From an uncultured Clostridium sp. (GTDB lineage: Bacteria > Bacillota > Clostridia > Lachnospirales > Lachnospiraceae), in contig URUX01000017.1 of NCBI GenBank assembly GCA_900551135.1, forward strand, positions 1 to 22,915: a stretch of DNA of 22,915 nt, written 5' to 3'. The notes under the pieces are model-generated. The model had not been told where the DNA came from and searched no databases. It was given only the letters and a program-made list of their open reading frames with translations. Below, piece after piece: positions 6,592 through 14,981 of the stretch (positions are counted from its first letter, which is position 1; every line of letters begins with the position of its first letter). The position numbers and the translations under genes were made by a program.

Positions 6592-8025
6592 TTAGATAGA
6601 AACGACTCTCATAATATTTGTCTGCGCTGCTGGCTGATGACGATTTGCAAAATTAACCACGCCTGCAGTAACAACTGCCAAATCACCGTTCTTCAGCAAT
6701 TCCATCTCTTTCAGTTCATCAATGGAAGACTCAATCAATTCATCTGTAGAATCTGCACGGCGGGACCAAATCGGCTTTACCCCCCAGTAAATCATCATCT
6801 GACGCACAACGGACATGCTGGGAGACATTCCCATAATGTGTGCTGCCGGACGCCACTTGGACAGCATTCTGGCTGTAAATCCACTGATGGTAGGAGTCAC
6901 GATTGCAGCAGCCTCTAATTCATGGGCTGTAGATACAGACGCATAGCATACAGCACCGGAAACATTCTGATTATTATTGGCATGAACTTTTCTTCTGCGG
7001 TAATCGGAGTAATCCAGATGGGACTCTGTATCTTCGATAATCTGTACCATCATCTTTAATGCTTCCACCGGATATTTACCCATAGCCGTTTCACCAGACA
7101 GCATTACTACGTCTGTACCATCATATACTGCATTGGCAACGTCTGTTACCTCAGCACGGGTTGGTCTTGGGTTGCGAATCATGGAATCCAGCATCTGGGT
7201 TGCAGTAATAACAACCTTTCCCGCTTCATTACACTTGTTAATAATCTGTTTCTGAACATAAGGAAGCTTCTGAGCCGGAATCTCTACGCCCAAATCGCCT
7301 CTTGCAACCATAATGCCATCGCTGACTTCAATAATCTCATCCAGATTTTCCAGACCCTCTGCATTTTCAATCTTGGAGATAATCTGGATCGTTGAGCCAG
7401 CTTCCTCTAACATCTGGCGAATCTCCCGGATTGCATCCGGAGTACGGACAAACGATGCTGCAATAAAGTCAAATCCCTCTTTTATGGCAAACCGGATATC
7501 TTCTTTATCTTTATCGGTTAAAGCCGGAAGTTTAATCTTTACATTAGGCACATTAACGCCTTTTCTCTCTCCTAATTCTCCGCCGTTAATTACGGTACAG
7601 ACAATATCTTCCCCGTTTACTTCTCTTACCTCTAATTCAATCAGGCCGTCATCAATTAAAATCTTGTTTCCGGCAGCAACGTCTTCGTTCAGTCCGTCAT
7701 AATTAATATGTCCGGTCTGACTGTCGCCTTCCATCTCCCGGGTAGTAAGCGTATACGTCTGACCTGCTTCCAGCATAACTTTCTGATGATCCTTCAGTAA
7801 TCCGGTACGGATTTCCGGTCCCTTGGTATCCAAAAGTGCCGCGATTGGACGACCAACTTCCTTCCGTACTGTTTTCAGCAGTTCCAGACGTCCTTTGTGT
7901 TCTGCGTAGCTGCCATGGGAGAAATTAAAGCGGGCCACATCCATCTGGTTCATAGCCAGCCCCTTCATAATCTCATAATTGTCCGTATTCGGCCCCATGG
8001 TACAAATAATTTTTGTTTTTTTCAC
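6592..8025 (-). CDS. pyk: Pyruvate kinase
   Basis: 477 residues from the GTG at 8025. It converts phosphoenolpyruvate and ADP to pyruvate and ATP, the final step of glycolysis. Motifs in order: MKKTKIICTMGPN at the N-terminus, ARFNFSHG, LDTKGPEIRTG, the active-site lysine and metal-binding glutamate in SKIENAEG, MVARGDLGVEIP, ITATQMLDSM and PTRAEVTDVANAV. It ends after the regulatory domain, so it lacks the extra C-terminal phosphohistidine-like domain found in Bacillus pyruvate kinase. An in-frame TTG at 8040 was rejected because it forms part of the GGAGG ribosome site serving the GTG eight bases further on. It lies between the rhomboid-like gene and lysA in one operon. Confidence 0.97.
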   Translation of the reverse strand: MKKTKIICTMGPNTDNYEIMKGLAMNQMDVARFNFSHGSYAEHKGRLELLKTVRKEVGRPIAALLDTKGPEIRTGLLKDHQKVMLEAGQTYTLTTREMEGDSQTGHINYDGLNEDVAAGNKILIDDGLIELEVREVNGEDIVCTVINGGELGERKGVNVPNVKIKLPALTDKDKEDIRFAIKEGFDFIAASFVRTPDAIREIRQMLEEAGSTIQIISKIENAEGLENLDEIIEVSDGIMVARGDLGVEIPAQKLPYVQKQIINKCNEAGKVVITATQMLDSMIRNPRPTRAEVTDVANAVYDGTDVVMLSGETAMGKYPVEALKMMVQIIEDTESHLDYSDYRRRKVHANNNQNVSGAVCYASVSTAHELEAAAIVTPTISGFTARMLSKWRPAAHIMGMSPSMSVVRQMMIYWGVKPIWSRRADSTDELIESSIDELKEMELLKNGDLAVVTAGVVNFANRHQPAAQTNIMRVVSI

Positions 8026-8067
8026 TTTCTTTACCTCCAAACTTTAATTGGCATCTATCGCCTGCTT

Positions 8068-8898
8068 TTACTCCTGGGTACTGCTTTTAGTTACATGCTG
8101 ATGGGTATATAAATGGTCCTGACAATACTCATAATTCCCTTCGCATTTAGAACAGTAACGAAATTCCATGCCAGGTCCGTCCAGTTCTGTCCTGCCGCAA
8201 ACCGCACATTTATGTCTGGTTCTGCCCTGCGGTTTTATCTGAACCTGATTTTTGAAATCCCGCTTCCGTTTTACTTCTTTTGGATTGATTCTGTTATAGT
8301 TTCTGGTAAGGAAAAAGAACAGAATCACATTGGCCATAGTCAGGCCGATTTCAATTCGCGTTACCAGATTCCCAGCAATCAGATAATAAAGGTATACTGC
8401 TCCTTCTGCCACAGCCAGCCACTTGGCTTTTACAGGTATCAGGTACATCAGTAAAAATTCCACATCCGGAAAGGTCAGCGCAAAGGCAAAAAACAGAGAG
8501 AAATCCAATGCAACCGGAAGCAGCCTTGGGCTGACTCCAAAAATCAGGGTAATGATGATTTCTGCCAGCACATGTCCGACAATTCCTAATAGAAAATACG
8601 CATTAAACCGGAATGCGCCCCAGACTCTCTCCAGGGTCTGTCCCATGGAATAATACAGATACAACGCCAAAATTCCAAAAAACACACCGTCTACCGGCGG
8701 ATAACATAAAAAGGTAATAATCCGCCAAATCTGTCCATGAAGAATGGCATAACCGTCCAGACACAGATACCGGTAATAAATCATTGGGTTTACCAGAGAG
8801 ATAACCAGACCAATGCCGTACATAATCACGATATACTGCATCATATTTGGAATTGCATATTTTCCGTATTTGCGTTCCAGCTTATAAAAAAATTTCAT
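8068..8898 (-). CDS. Rhomboid-like membrane protein without catalytic serine, with C-terminal zinc-binding tail
   Basis: 276 residues with about six membrane segments (roughly 20-38, 68-85, 98-120, 128-155, 160-178, 183-198). The loop GQIWRIITFLCYPP (55-68) resembles the first periplasmic/L1 region of rhomboids and derlins, and the FALTFPDVEF stretch (138-148) matches the rhomboid core. However, there is no GxSG motif where the catalytic serine should be and no histidine in the last membrane helix, so it is probably a pseudoprotease. The cytoplasmic tail after 200 is basic, then carries C231-x2-C234, C249-x2-C252, C259, H262, H266 and H268, a likely zinc ribbon. It lies 12 bases after the corA-like gene and 42 before pyk. 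Its function is unknown. Confidence 0.75.
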   Translation of the reverse strand: MKFFYKLERKYGKYAIPNMMQYIVIMYGIGLVISLVNPMIYYRYLCLDGYAILHGQIWRIITFLCYPPVDGVFFGILALYLYYSMGQTLERVWGAFRFNAYFLLGIVGHVLAEIIITLIFGVSPRLLPVALDFSLFFAFALTFPDVEFLLMYLIPVKAKWLAVAEGAVYLYYLIAGNLVTRIEIGLTMANVILFFFLTRNYNRINPKEVKRKRDFKNQVQIKPQGRTRHKCAVCGRTELDGPGMEFRYCSKCEGNYEYCQDHLYTHQHVTKSSTQE

Positions 8899-8910
8899 TT
8901 AATTCTCCTA

Positions 8911-9852
8911 TCAAAACAAATCTTTCTTTGAAAAAAACCAGGCAATTATCAGACAGGCCACCGCTGAACATCCGATAATGATTGCAAAGCCATACGGACT
9001 CTGTGCAAACGGCATTCCATGTATGTTCACATTCATTCCATAAAAACTGGAAATCATGGTAGGAATGGACATTACAATGGTTACCGTAGTCAAAAACTTC
9101 ATAACCAGGTTCTGGTTATTGGAAATAACAGACGCAAAGGTATCCATCGTTCCGCCTAAAATACCGCTGTAAATATTGGCCATTTCAATGGCCTGCTTAT
9201 TTTCAATGATAACATCTTCCAGAAGATCCGTATCTTCCGGATACTTTTTAATTTTTTCACTGCGCATCAGCTTTTCCAGCACTACCTCGTTGGAACGAAG
9301 AGAGGTAGTAAAATACAAAAGCGATTTTTCCAGTTCTAATAGTTCGATTAATTCCTGATTTTTTTGTGATTTGTGAAGCTGTTTTTCAATCACTTCACTC
9401 TTTTTCTCAATGACTCTCAGATATTGAAGATAAAGAGACGCATTTTTATAAAGGACCTGCAGAATAAACCGGGTTTTCATGTACGTATGAAAATCTCGCA
9501 CACGCCCATCCATAAATGCATTGAGCACTGGTGTTTCTTCCAGACACACCGTAATAATATTGGTATCTGTCATCACAATGCCGATAGGGATAGTCACGTA
9601 CCAGTCCTTGCCGTTTCGCTCCTCAATAGATGGAATATCTACCAGAACCAGAGAATAATGGTCTTCTATTTCCAGACGGGATCGCTCTTCCTCATCCAAA
9701 GGCGCTCTTAAATGATCCGGATCAATTTGAAATGTGTCTGCAATTTCCAAAATCTCGGCTGCTGTAGGATCGGTCAGCGCAATCCAGGAATTTGTCTCTA
9801 TCTCATCTAACTGACGAACAGCCCCTTCATCTGTCTTAAAAATCTGAATCAT
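8911..9852 (-). CDS. corA: CorA-family divalent cation transporter
   Basis: 313 residues from the ATG at 9852. CorA channels form pentamers that carry Mg2+ (sometimes Co2+ or Ni2+) across the inner membrane. The long cytoplasmic N-terminal part is acidic and helical (about 1-245), followed by two C-terminal membrane segments. The signature YGMNVN lies at the end of the first membrane helix, with the short acidic/polar loop after it (HGMPFAQSP). The second helix is followed by a basic end, KKDLF. An in-frame ATG 33 bases upstream was rejected because the GGAGG site stands six bases before 9852. It is the first gene of the operon leading to pyk and lysA. The ion specificity is not readable. Confidence 0.9.
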   Translation of the reverse strand: MIQIFKTDEGAVRQLDEIETNSWIALTDPTAAEILEIADTFQIDPDHLRAPLDEEERSRLEIEDHYSLVLVDIPSIEERNGKDWYVTIPIGIVMTDTNIITVCLEETPVLNAFMDGRVRDFHTYMKTRFILQVLYKNASLYLQYLRVIEKKSEVIEKQLHKSQKNQELIELLELEKSLLYFTTSLRSNEVVLEKLMRSEKIKKYPEDTDLLEDVIIENKQAIEMANIYSGILGGTMDTFASVISNNQNLVMKFLTTVTIVMSIPTMISSFYGMNVNIHGMPFAQSPYGFAIIIGCSAVACLIIAWFFSKKDLF

Positions 9853-9900
9853 GCCCTTCCTCCTTTTCCTGCCCATTTCGCCCATTTTAACACTTTTATC

Positions 9901-9929
9901 ATTATACTAACCGTCAAGTTTTTTGTCAA
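9901..9929 (-). promoter_or_regulatory. Perfect-consensus sigma-A promoter of the corA-pyk-lysA operon
   Basis: On the minus strand, TTGACA (9929-9924), a 17-base spacer and TATAAT (9906-9901). Every base matches consensus. It is divergent from the activase promoter about 90 bases away. Confidence 0.9.
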
Positions 9930-10015
9930 ACAAATTGCCTGTGGAAATGCCCGATTTTACACAAGCATCAAAAATATTTATGTTTTCTTTACATTTTTTT
10001 AACAGATGCTACTAA

Positions 10016-10044
10016 TTGTATTCTTTCCTATTTTATGTTAAACT
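10016..10044 (+). promoter_or_regulatory. Promoter of the giant activase gene
   Basis: TTGTAT (10016-10021), a 17-base spacer and TAAACT (10039-10044), with a TG one base before the -10 element (extended -10). The predicted start is near 10051, leaving a ~50-base leader that includes the ribosome site and a small hairpin. Confidence 0.7.
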
Positions 10045-10072
10045 AAAATCGATTATTGCCTAAAGACTTTAC

Positions 10073-10099
10073 AAAGGAGGCAGGGATTTTCCCATAAGT
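10073..10099 (+). promoter_or_regulatory. Ribosome site separated from the start codon by a small hairpin
   Basis: AAAGGAGG (10073-10080) stands 19 bases before the ATG at 10100, unusually far. Between them GGGA-TTT-TCCC (10083-10093) can fold into a four-pair hairpin. If it forms, the remaining spacer is eight bases, a normal distance. Confidence 0.45.
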
Positions 10100-13000
10100 A
10101 TGAATGTATTAAATACTCTTGGAATCGACATCGGTTCCACTACTGTAAAAATTGCAATTTTGGATGATAAATTCCATATACTGTTCGCTGACTATGAACG
10201 GCACTTTGCTAATATTCAGGAAACCCTGGCCCATCTGCTTACAAAGGCCAAAGATACCCTTGGCCCCATAGAGGTTCGGCCGGTAATTACCGGTTCCGGC
10301 GGCTTAACCCTTTCCCAGCACATGGATGTTCCATTTGTCCAGGAGGTTGTGGCAGTTGCCACTTCGTTACAGGATTACGCTCCTCAGACAGATGTAGCCA
10401 TTGAACTGGGCGGAGAAGATGCCAAAATCATCTATTTTACCGGCGGTATTGACCAGAGAATGAACGGTATCTGCGCCGGAGGCACAGGCTCTTTTATCGA
10501 TCAGATGGCATCCCTTCTTCAGACGGATGCATCTGGACTAAATGAATATGCAAAGAATTATCAGGCCATTTACCCTATCGCAGCCCGATGCGGCGTTTTC
10601 GCCAAATCGGACATTCAGCCTTTGATTAATGAAGGCGCTACCAGAGAGGACTTGGCCGCTTCTATTTTTCAGGCAGTTGTGAATCAGACCATCAGCGGTC
10701 TGGCCTGCGGCAAACCTATCCGGGGCAACGTGGCTTTTCTGGGAGGGCCTCTTCACTTTCTCCCTGAACTTCGAAATGCCTTTATCCGTACCCTTCACCT
10801 GAGACCGGATCAGATCATTGCCCCGGAACACTCCCATCTGTTTGCAGCTACGGGTGCTGCCATGAATGCAGATGAGCATGCCCCTGCTGCCAGTCTTGAC
10901 TTTTTCATTGATCTGCTCTCTTCCGGCATCAAAATGGATTTTGAAGTAAAACGGATGGAGCCATTATTTAAATCCAGAGAGGATTATCAGGCCTTCCAGG
11001 CCCGCCACCAGGGACACTGTGTCAAAACTGCAGACTTGTCTTCCTATCAGGGCAACTGTTTTTTAGGTATTGACGCTGGTTCTACTACCACCAAGGCTGC
11101 CCTGGTCGGAGAAGACGGAAGTCTGCTGTACCGTTTCTACAGCAGCAACAACGGCAGTCCCCTTAAGACCGCAATTCAGGCAATTCGTGAGATAAAAGAC
11201 CTTCTTCCGGATACTGCAAAAATTGCCTGGTCCTGCTCTACCGGCTATGGAGAGGCTTTGCTGAAATCCGCCTTTATGCTGGATGAGGGCGAAGTGGAAA
11301 CCATTTCCCATTACTATGCCGCCGCATTTTTTGAACCGGATGTAGACTGCATTTTGGACATTGGCGGTCAGGATATGAAATGCATCCGGATCAAAGACGG
11401 AACCGTAGACAGCGTTCAGCTGAATGAGGCCTGTTCATCCGGCTGCGGTTCTTTTATTGAAACCTTCGCAAAATCCCTGAACTACAGCGTGGAAGATTTT
11501 GCAAAAGAAGCACTGTTTGCCAAAAATCCGATGGATCTTGGCACCCGCTGTACTGTTTTTATGAATTCCAACGTAAAACAGGCTCAAAAAGAAGGCGCCA
11601 GTGTCGCAGACATTTCTGCCGGTCTGGCGTATTCGGTAATTAAAAATGCTCTGTTTAAGGTAATTAAAATTACATCTGCCTCTGATTTGGGAAAACACAT
11701 CGTGGTACAGGGCGGAACCTTCTATAATGATGCAGTTTTAAGGAGTTTTGAAAAAATCGCAGGCTGTCAGGCAGTCCGTCCGGATATCGCAGGCATCATG
11801 GGCGCATTTGGTGCTGCCCTGATTGCCAGAGAACGGTTTGATTCGTCCAAAGAAACTTCCATGCTGTCTCTGGATAAAATCATTCACTTAAACTATACGA
11901 CCTCTATGACCCGCTGCAAGGGCTGTACCAACAGCTGTGTACTGACCGTCAACCAGTTTGGCGGCGGACGCCATTTTGTATCTGGCAACCGCTGCGAACG
12001 GGGTCTTGGCAAGGAAAAGCAGAAAAAGGAAATTCCAAATCTGTTTGACTATAAATACCACCGTATATTTGACTATGAACCATTGAGTCTGGACAAAGCC
12101 CCGAGAGGCACCGTTGGAATCCCCAGGGTTCTGAATATGTACGAAAATTACCCGTTTTGGGCCGTATTCTTTAAAGAGTTGGGATTCCGTACTATTTTAT
12201 CCACCCAGTCCTCCAAGCAGCTTTATGAACTGGGAATCGAATCCATCCCCAGCGAATCGGAATGTTATCCGGCCAAACTGGCTCATGGTCATGTAAACTG
12301 GCTGATTAAACAGGGCATTAAGTTTATCTTTTATCCCTGTATCCCATACGAGAGAAATGAAACGCCAGAGGCGGGAAATCACTATAACTGCCCCATGGTA
12401 ACCTCTTATGCGGAAAATATTAAAAACAATATGGAGGAACTGGCAGAATATCATGTCCGTTTCCTGAATCCGTTTCTGGCATTTACCAATGAAGATACCC
12501 TCTCCAAAGCCCTGACCGAAGAATTTTTAAAGGAGTTTGGACCGGACTCCGGATTTGCCGTTCCGGTAACTGCAAAGGAAATTCAGCATGCCGTCCACCT
12601 GGCCTGGGAAGAATTAAACCACTGCCATCTGGATATTGAAAAAAAAGGAGAAGAAACCATCTCCTGGTTAAAAGAACACCATAAGCGGGGGATTGTGCTG
12701 GCGGGAAGACCTTACCATATCGATCCGGAAATCCATCACGGCATTCCTGATTTAATCGCTTCCTATGGTTTCGCAGTCCTTACAGAAGACTCGGTTTCTC
12801 ATTTAGCAAAGGTAGATCGTCCTTTGGTAGTTACAGATCAGTGGATGTACCACTCCCGTCTTTACGAGGCTGCCAGCTACGTAAAAACCTGTGATTTTCT
12901 GGATCTTATCCAGCTAAACTCTTTCGGCTGCGGTCTGGATGCCGTTACCACCGATCAGGTTAATGACATTTTAACCCGTTCCGGCAAGATTTATACCGTG

Positions 13001-14485
13001 CTGAAGATTGACGAAGTCAACAACCTGGGGGCTGCCAGAATCCGTATCCGTTCTCTGATTGCCGCACTGAGAGTACGGGAACAGAAACATTACCAGCGCA
13101 AAATCGTTTCCAGCGCTTACAACCGTCAGGTCTTTACCAAAGACATGAAAAAGGATTACACCATTCTGTGTCCGCAGATGTCGCCCATCCATTTTGACCT
13201 GCTGGAACCAGCTATCCGCTCTTTTGGATACAACATGGCAGTTCTTCAAAACCAGGACAAGAATGCAATAGACACCGGACTGAAATATGTCAATAACGAT
13301 GCCTGCTATCCTTCTTTAATTGTCATTGGCCAGATTATGGACGCGCTGTTGTCCGGCAGGTATGATCTGGATCATACCGCCATTTTTATGACTCAGACCG
13401 GAGGAGGATGCCGCGCTTCCAACTACATCGGTTTTATCCGCCGTGCTCTGGAAAAAGCCGGCATGGGACAGATTCCGGTGATTTCCGTCAATGCCAACGG
13501 CATGGAAACCAATCCCGGTTTTACCATTACCCTTCCGCTGATTACGAAAGCCATGCAGGCCATTGTATACGGCGACGTATTTATGAGGGTTCTCTACGCC
13601 ACCAGACCTTACGAGGCCGTCCCCGGCAGTGCCGATAAACTCCATGAAAAATGGAAAACCAGATGCATTGCTTCTCTGTCCAAAAAAAATCCGTCCATGA
13701 TGGAATTCGGACGAAATGTAAGGGGAATTATCCAGGACTTTGACAACCTGCCCAGACTGGCCGTAAAGAAACCGAGAGTCGGCATTGTAGGCGAAATTTT
13801 AGTCAAGTTTTCCCCTCTTGCCAACAACCACATTGTAGAACTTCTGGAATCAGAAGGCGCCGAGGCAGTCATGCCTGACTTAATGGATTTCTTCCTGTAT
13901 GCATTCTACAACAGCAATTTCAAGGCAGATCACTTAGGAGGGAAACGTTCTACCGCCCGCCTGTGCAATATGGGAATCGCGCTTCTGGAGTATTTCCGGA
14001 AAACTGCCAGAAAAGAACTGGTACAGAGCCGTCATTTTGACCCGCCTGCCCATATCCGCAATCTGGCAGATATGGCAAAAGACTTTGTTTCTCTGGGCAA
14101 CCAGACCGGTGAAGGATGGTTTCTGACCGGTGAAATGCTGGAATTAATCCATAACGGGGTGGAAAATATCGTCTGCGCCCAGCCTTTTGGCTGTCTGCCC
14201 AACCACGTTGTCGGAAAAGGTGTAATTAAAGAACTGCGCCGCAGTTATCCCCAGTCTAACATTATCGCAGTAGACTATGACCCGGGAGCCAGCGAAGTCA
14301 ATCAGCTGAACCGCATTAAATTAATGCTTGCCACTGCACAGAAAAACCTTCAAAAGAAGTCTTCTGATGATGGCGGCGCAAACAGCGGTTCAAAACAGAC
14401 TCCGGCCGACTCTAATCTAAATAACCGCAATAACCAGTCAGGCGCTGCACCAGCTAATGTAGCTGCAGCAAGTCTGTCCTCTTAA
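10100..14485 (+). CDS. Giant 2-hydroxyacyl-CoA dehydratase activase-type protein (two ASKHA domains plus dehydratase-like C-terminal part)
   Basis: 1461 residues. Two tandem activase (BcrA/BadF, HgdC-like) ASKHA ATPase domains come first. One is at about 5-260 with GIDIGSTT, ELGGEDAK, C125 in CAGGTGSF and C164 in CGVFAKSD. The second is at about 320-580 with GIDAGSTT, DIGGQDMK, C445 in CSSGCGSF and C484 in CTVFMNSN. A cysteine cluster CKGCTNSC (606-613) plus C632 follows, then a DUF2229-like domain and a region resembling dehydratase subunits (NNDACYPS, QTGGGCRASNY, CAQPFGC). The last ~45 residues are a low-complexity Ser/Asn/Ala/Gln tail. In HgdC homodimers one 4Fe-4S cluster is held by two Cys per subunit, so this protein may carry its own pseudo-dimer. 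No separate dehydratase subunits are adjacent, and the substrate is unknown. Confidence 0.88.
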   Translation: MNVLNTLGIDIGSTTVKIAILDDKFHILFADYERHFANIQETLAHLLTKAKDTLGPIEVRPVITGSGGLTLSQHMDVPFVQEVVAVATSLQDYAPQTDVAIELGGEDAKIIYFTGGIDQRMNGICAGGTGSFIDQMASLLQTDASGLNEYAKNYQAIYPIAARCGVFAKSDIQPLINEGATREDLAASIFQAVVNQTISGLACGKPIRGNVAFLGGPLHFLPELRNAFIRTLHLRPDQIIAPEHSHLFAATGAAMNADEHAPAASLDFFIDLLSSGIKMDFEVKRMEPLFKSREDYQAFQARHQGHCVKTADLSSYQGNCFLGIDAGSTTTKAALVGEDGSLLYRFYSSNNGSPLKTAIQAIREIKDLLPDTAKIAWSCSTGYGEALLKSAFMLDEGEVETISHYYAAAFFEPDVDCILDIGGQDMKCIRIKDGTVDSVQLNEACSSGCGSFIETFAKSLNYSVEDFAKEALFAKNPMDLGTRCTVFMNSNVKQAQKEGASVADISAGLAYSVIKNALFKVIKITSASDLGKHIVVQGGTFYNDAVLRSFEKIAGCQAVRPDIAGIMGAFGAALIARERFDSSKETSMLSLDKIIHLNYTTSMTRCKGCTNSCVLTVNQFGGGRHFVSGNRCERGLGKEKQKKEIPNLFDYKYHRIFDYEPLSLDKAPRGTVGIPRVLNMYENYPFWAVFFKELGFRTILSTQSSKQLYELGIESIPSESECYPAKLAHGHVNWLIKQGIKFIFYPCIPYERNETPEAGNHYNCPMVTSYAENIKNNMEELAEYHVRFLNPFLAFTNEDTLSKALTEEFLKEFGPDSGFAVPVTAKEIQHAVHLAWEELNHCHLDIEKKGEETISWLKEHHKRGIVLAGRPYHIDPEIHHGIPDLIASYGFAVLTEDSVSHLAKVDRPLVVTDQWMYHSRLYEAASYVKTCDFLDLIQLNSFGCGLDAVTTDQVNDILTRSGKIYTVLKIDEVNNLGAARIRIRSLIAALRVREQKHYQRKIVSSAYNRQVFTKDMKKDYTILCPQMSPIHFDLLEPAIRSFGYNMAVLQNQDKNAIDTGLKYVNNDACYPSLIVIGQIMDALLSGRYDLDHTAIFMTQTGGGCRASNYIGFIRRALEKAGMGQIPVISVNANGMETNPGFTITLPLITKAMQAIVYGDVFMRVLYATRPYEAVPGSADKLHEKWKTRCIASLSKKNPSMMEFGRNVRGIIQDFDNLPRLAVKKPRVGIVGEILVKFSPLANNHIVELLESEGAEAVMPDLMDFFLYAFYNSNFKADHLGGKRSTARLCNMGIALLEYFRKTARKELVQSRHFDPPAHIRNLADMAKDFVSLGNQTGEGWFLTGEMLELIHNGVENIVCAQPFGCLPNHVVGKGVIKELRRSYPQSNIIAVDYDPGASEVNQLNRIKLMLATAQKNLQKKSSDDGGANSGSKQTPADSNLNNRNNQSGAAPANVAAASLSS

Positions 14486-14489
14486 GATC

Positions 14490-14530
14490 AAAAAATGGGA
14501 AACCGGTTTCTCCGGCATTCCCATTTTTTT
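14490..14530. terminator. Bidirectional terminator between convergent genes
   Basis: AAAAAATGGGAA pairs with TTCCCATTTTTT, and the interior holds CCGG-tttct-CCGG. A-run and T-run flanks let it work for the activase gene (plus) and the small gene at 14542 (minus). Confidence 0.9.
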
Positions 14531-14541
14531 AATCCCTGTAT

Positions 14542-14958
14542 TTATAACCTGTCAATGATTTCTGCTGCCTGCAAAGCCCTTGTCATAATATAGGCTTTCT
14601 CTTCAGAAACTCCGGTTAAATCCACCGTACACGGACCGCCTTCGAGAAATTCGCAGGACAGGCAGTACATTTTCTGTTCATCCCCATTTTCCTCTTCCGC
14701 CAGCGCTTCTCCATGAATGGCCATATCTTCCGTATCCTGTTCCTTCCCTAAAGCCATCCGCATCAGGGTTTCCAGCAATATGGCAAAATGCTCGTCATCC
14801 CAGGCAGAAAGGTACATGCATTTGCAAAGGCCTTTTGTAAAAAACGGATACTCGCTGTAACAGTCTATCAGTTCTATAAATCGGGTGCGGTGCTCTGAAT
14901 TTTCAAACATCTTCGCCTCATCCAGGACTGCAATACAATTTTCCTTCCATCCCATCAT
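14542..14958 (-). CDS. Small uncharacterised acidic protein downstream of glyA
   Basis: About 138 residues from the ATG at 14958. In-frame TTG/ATG codons at 14976/14973 and an ATG at 14955 are alternatives. The 14958 codon was preferred because a GGGGG run stands three bases before it, though the site is weak. I do not recognise a family. The protein is soluble, with no signal peptide or membrane segment. It has a conserved-looking helical core (ELIDCYSEYPFFTKGLCKCM), an acidic middle (GKEQDTEDM, AEEENGDEQ), and a cysteine group CLSCEFLEGGPC near the C-terminus that could bind a metal. It begins within a few bases of the glyA stop, so it is probably co-translated with glyA and stops at the shared terminator. 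Confidence 0.75.
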   Translation of the reverse strand: MMGWKENCIAVLDEAKMFENSEHRTRFIELIDCYSEYPFFTKGLCKCMYLSAWDDEHFAILLETLMRMALGKEQDTEDMAIHGEALAEEENGDEQKMYCLSCEFLEGGPCTVDLTGVSEEKAYIMTRALQAAEIIDRL

Positions 14959-14981
14959 ATTCCCCCAACTCATCAATCCAA

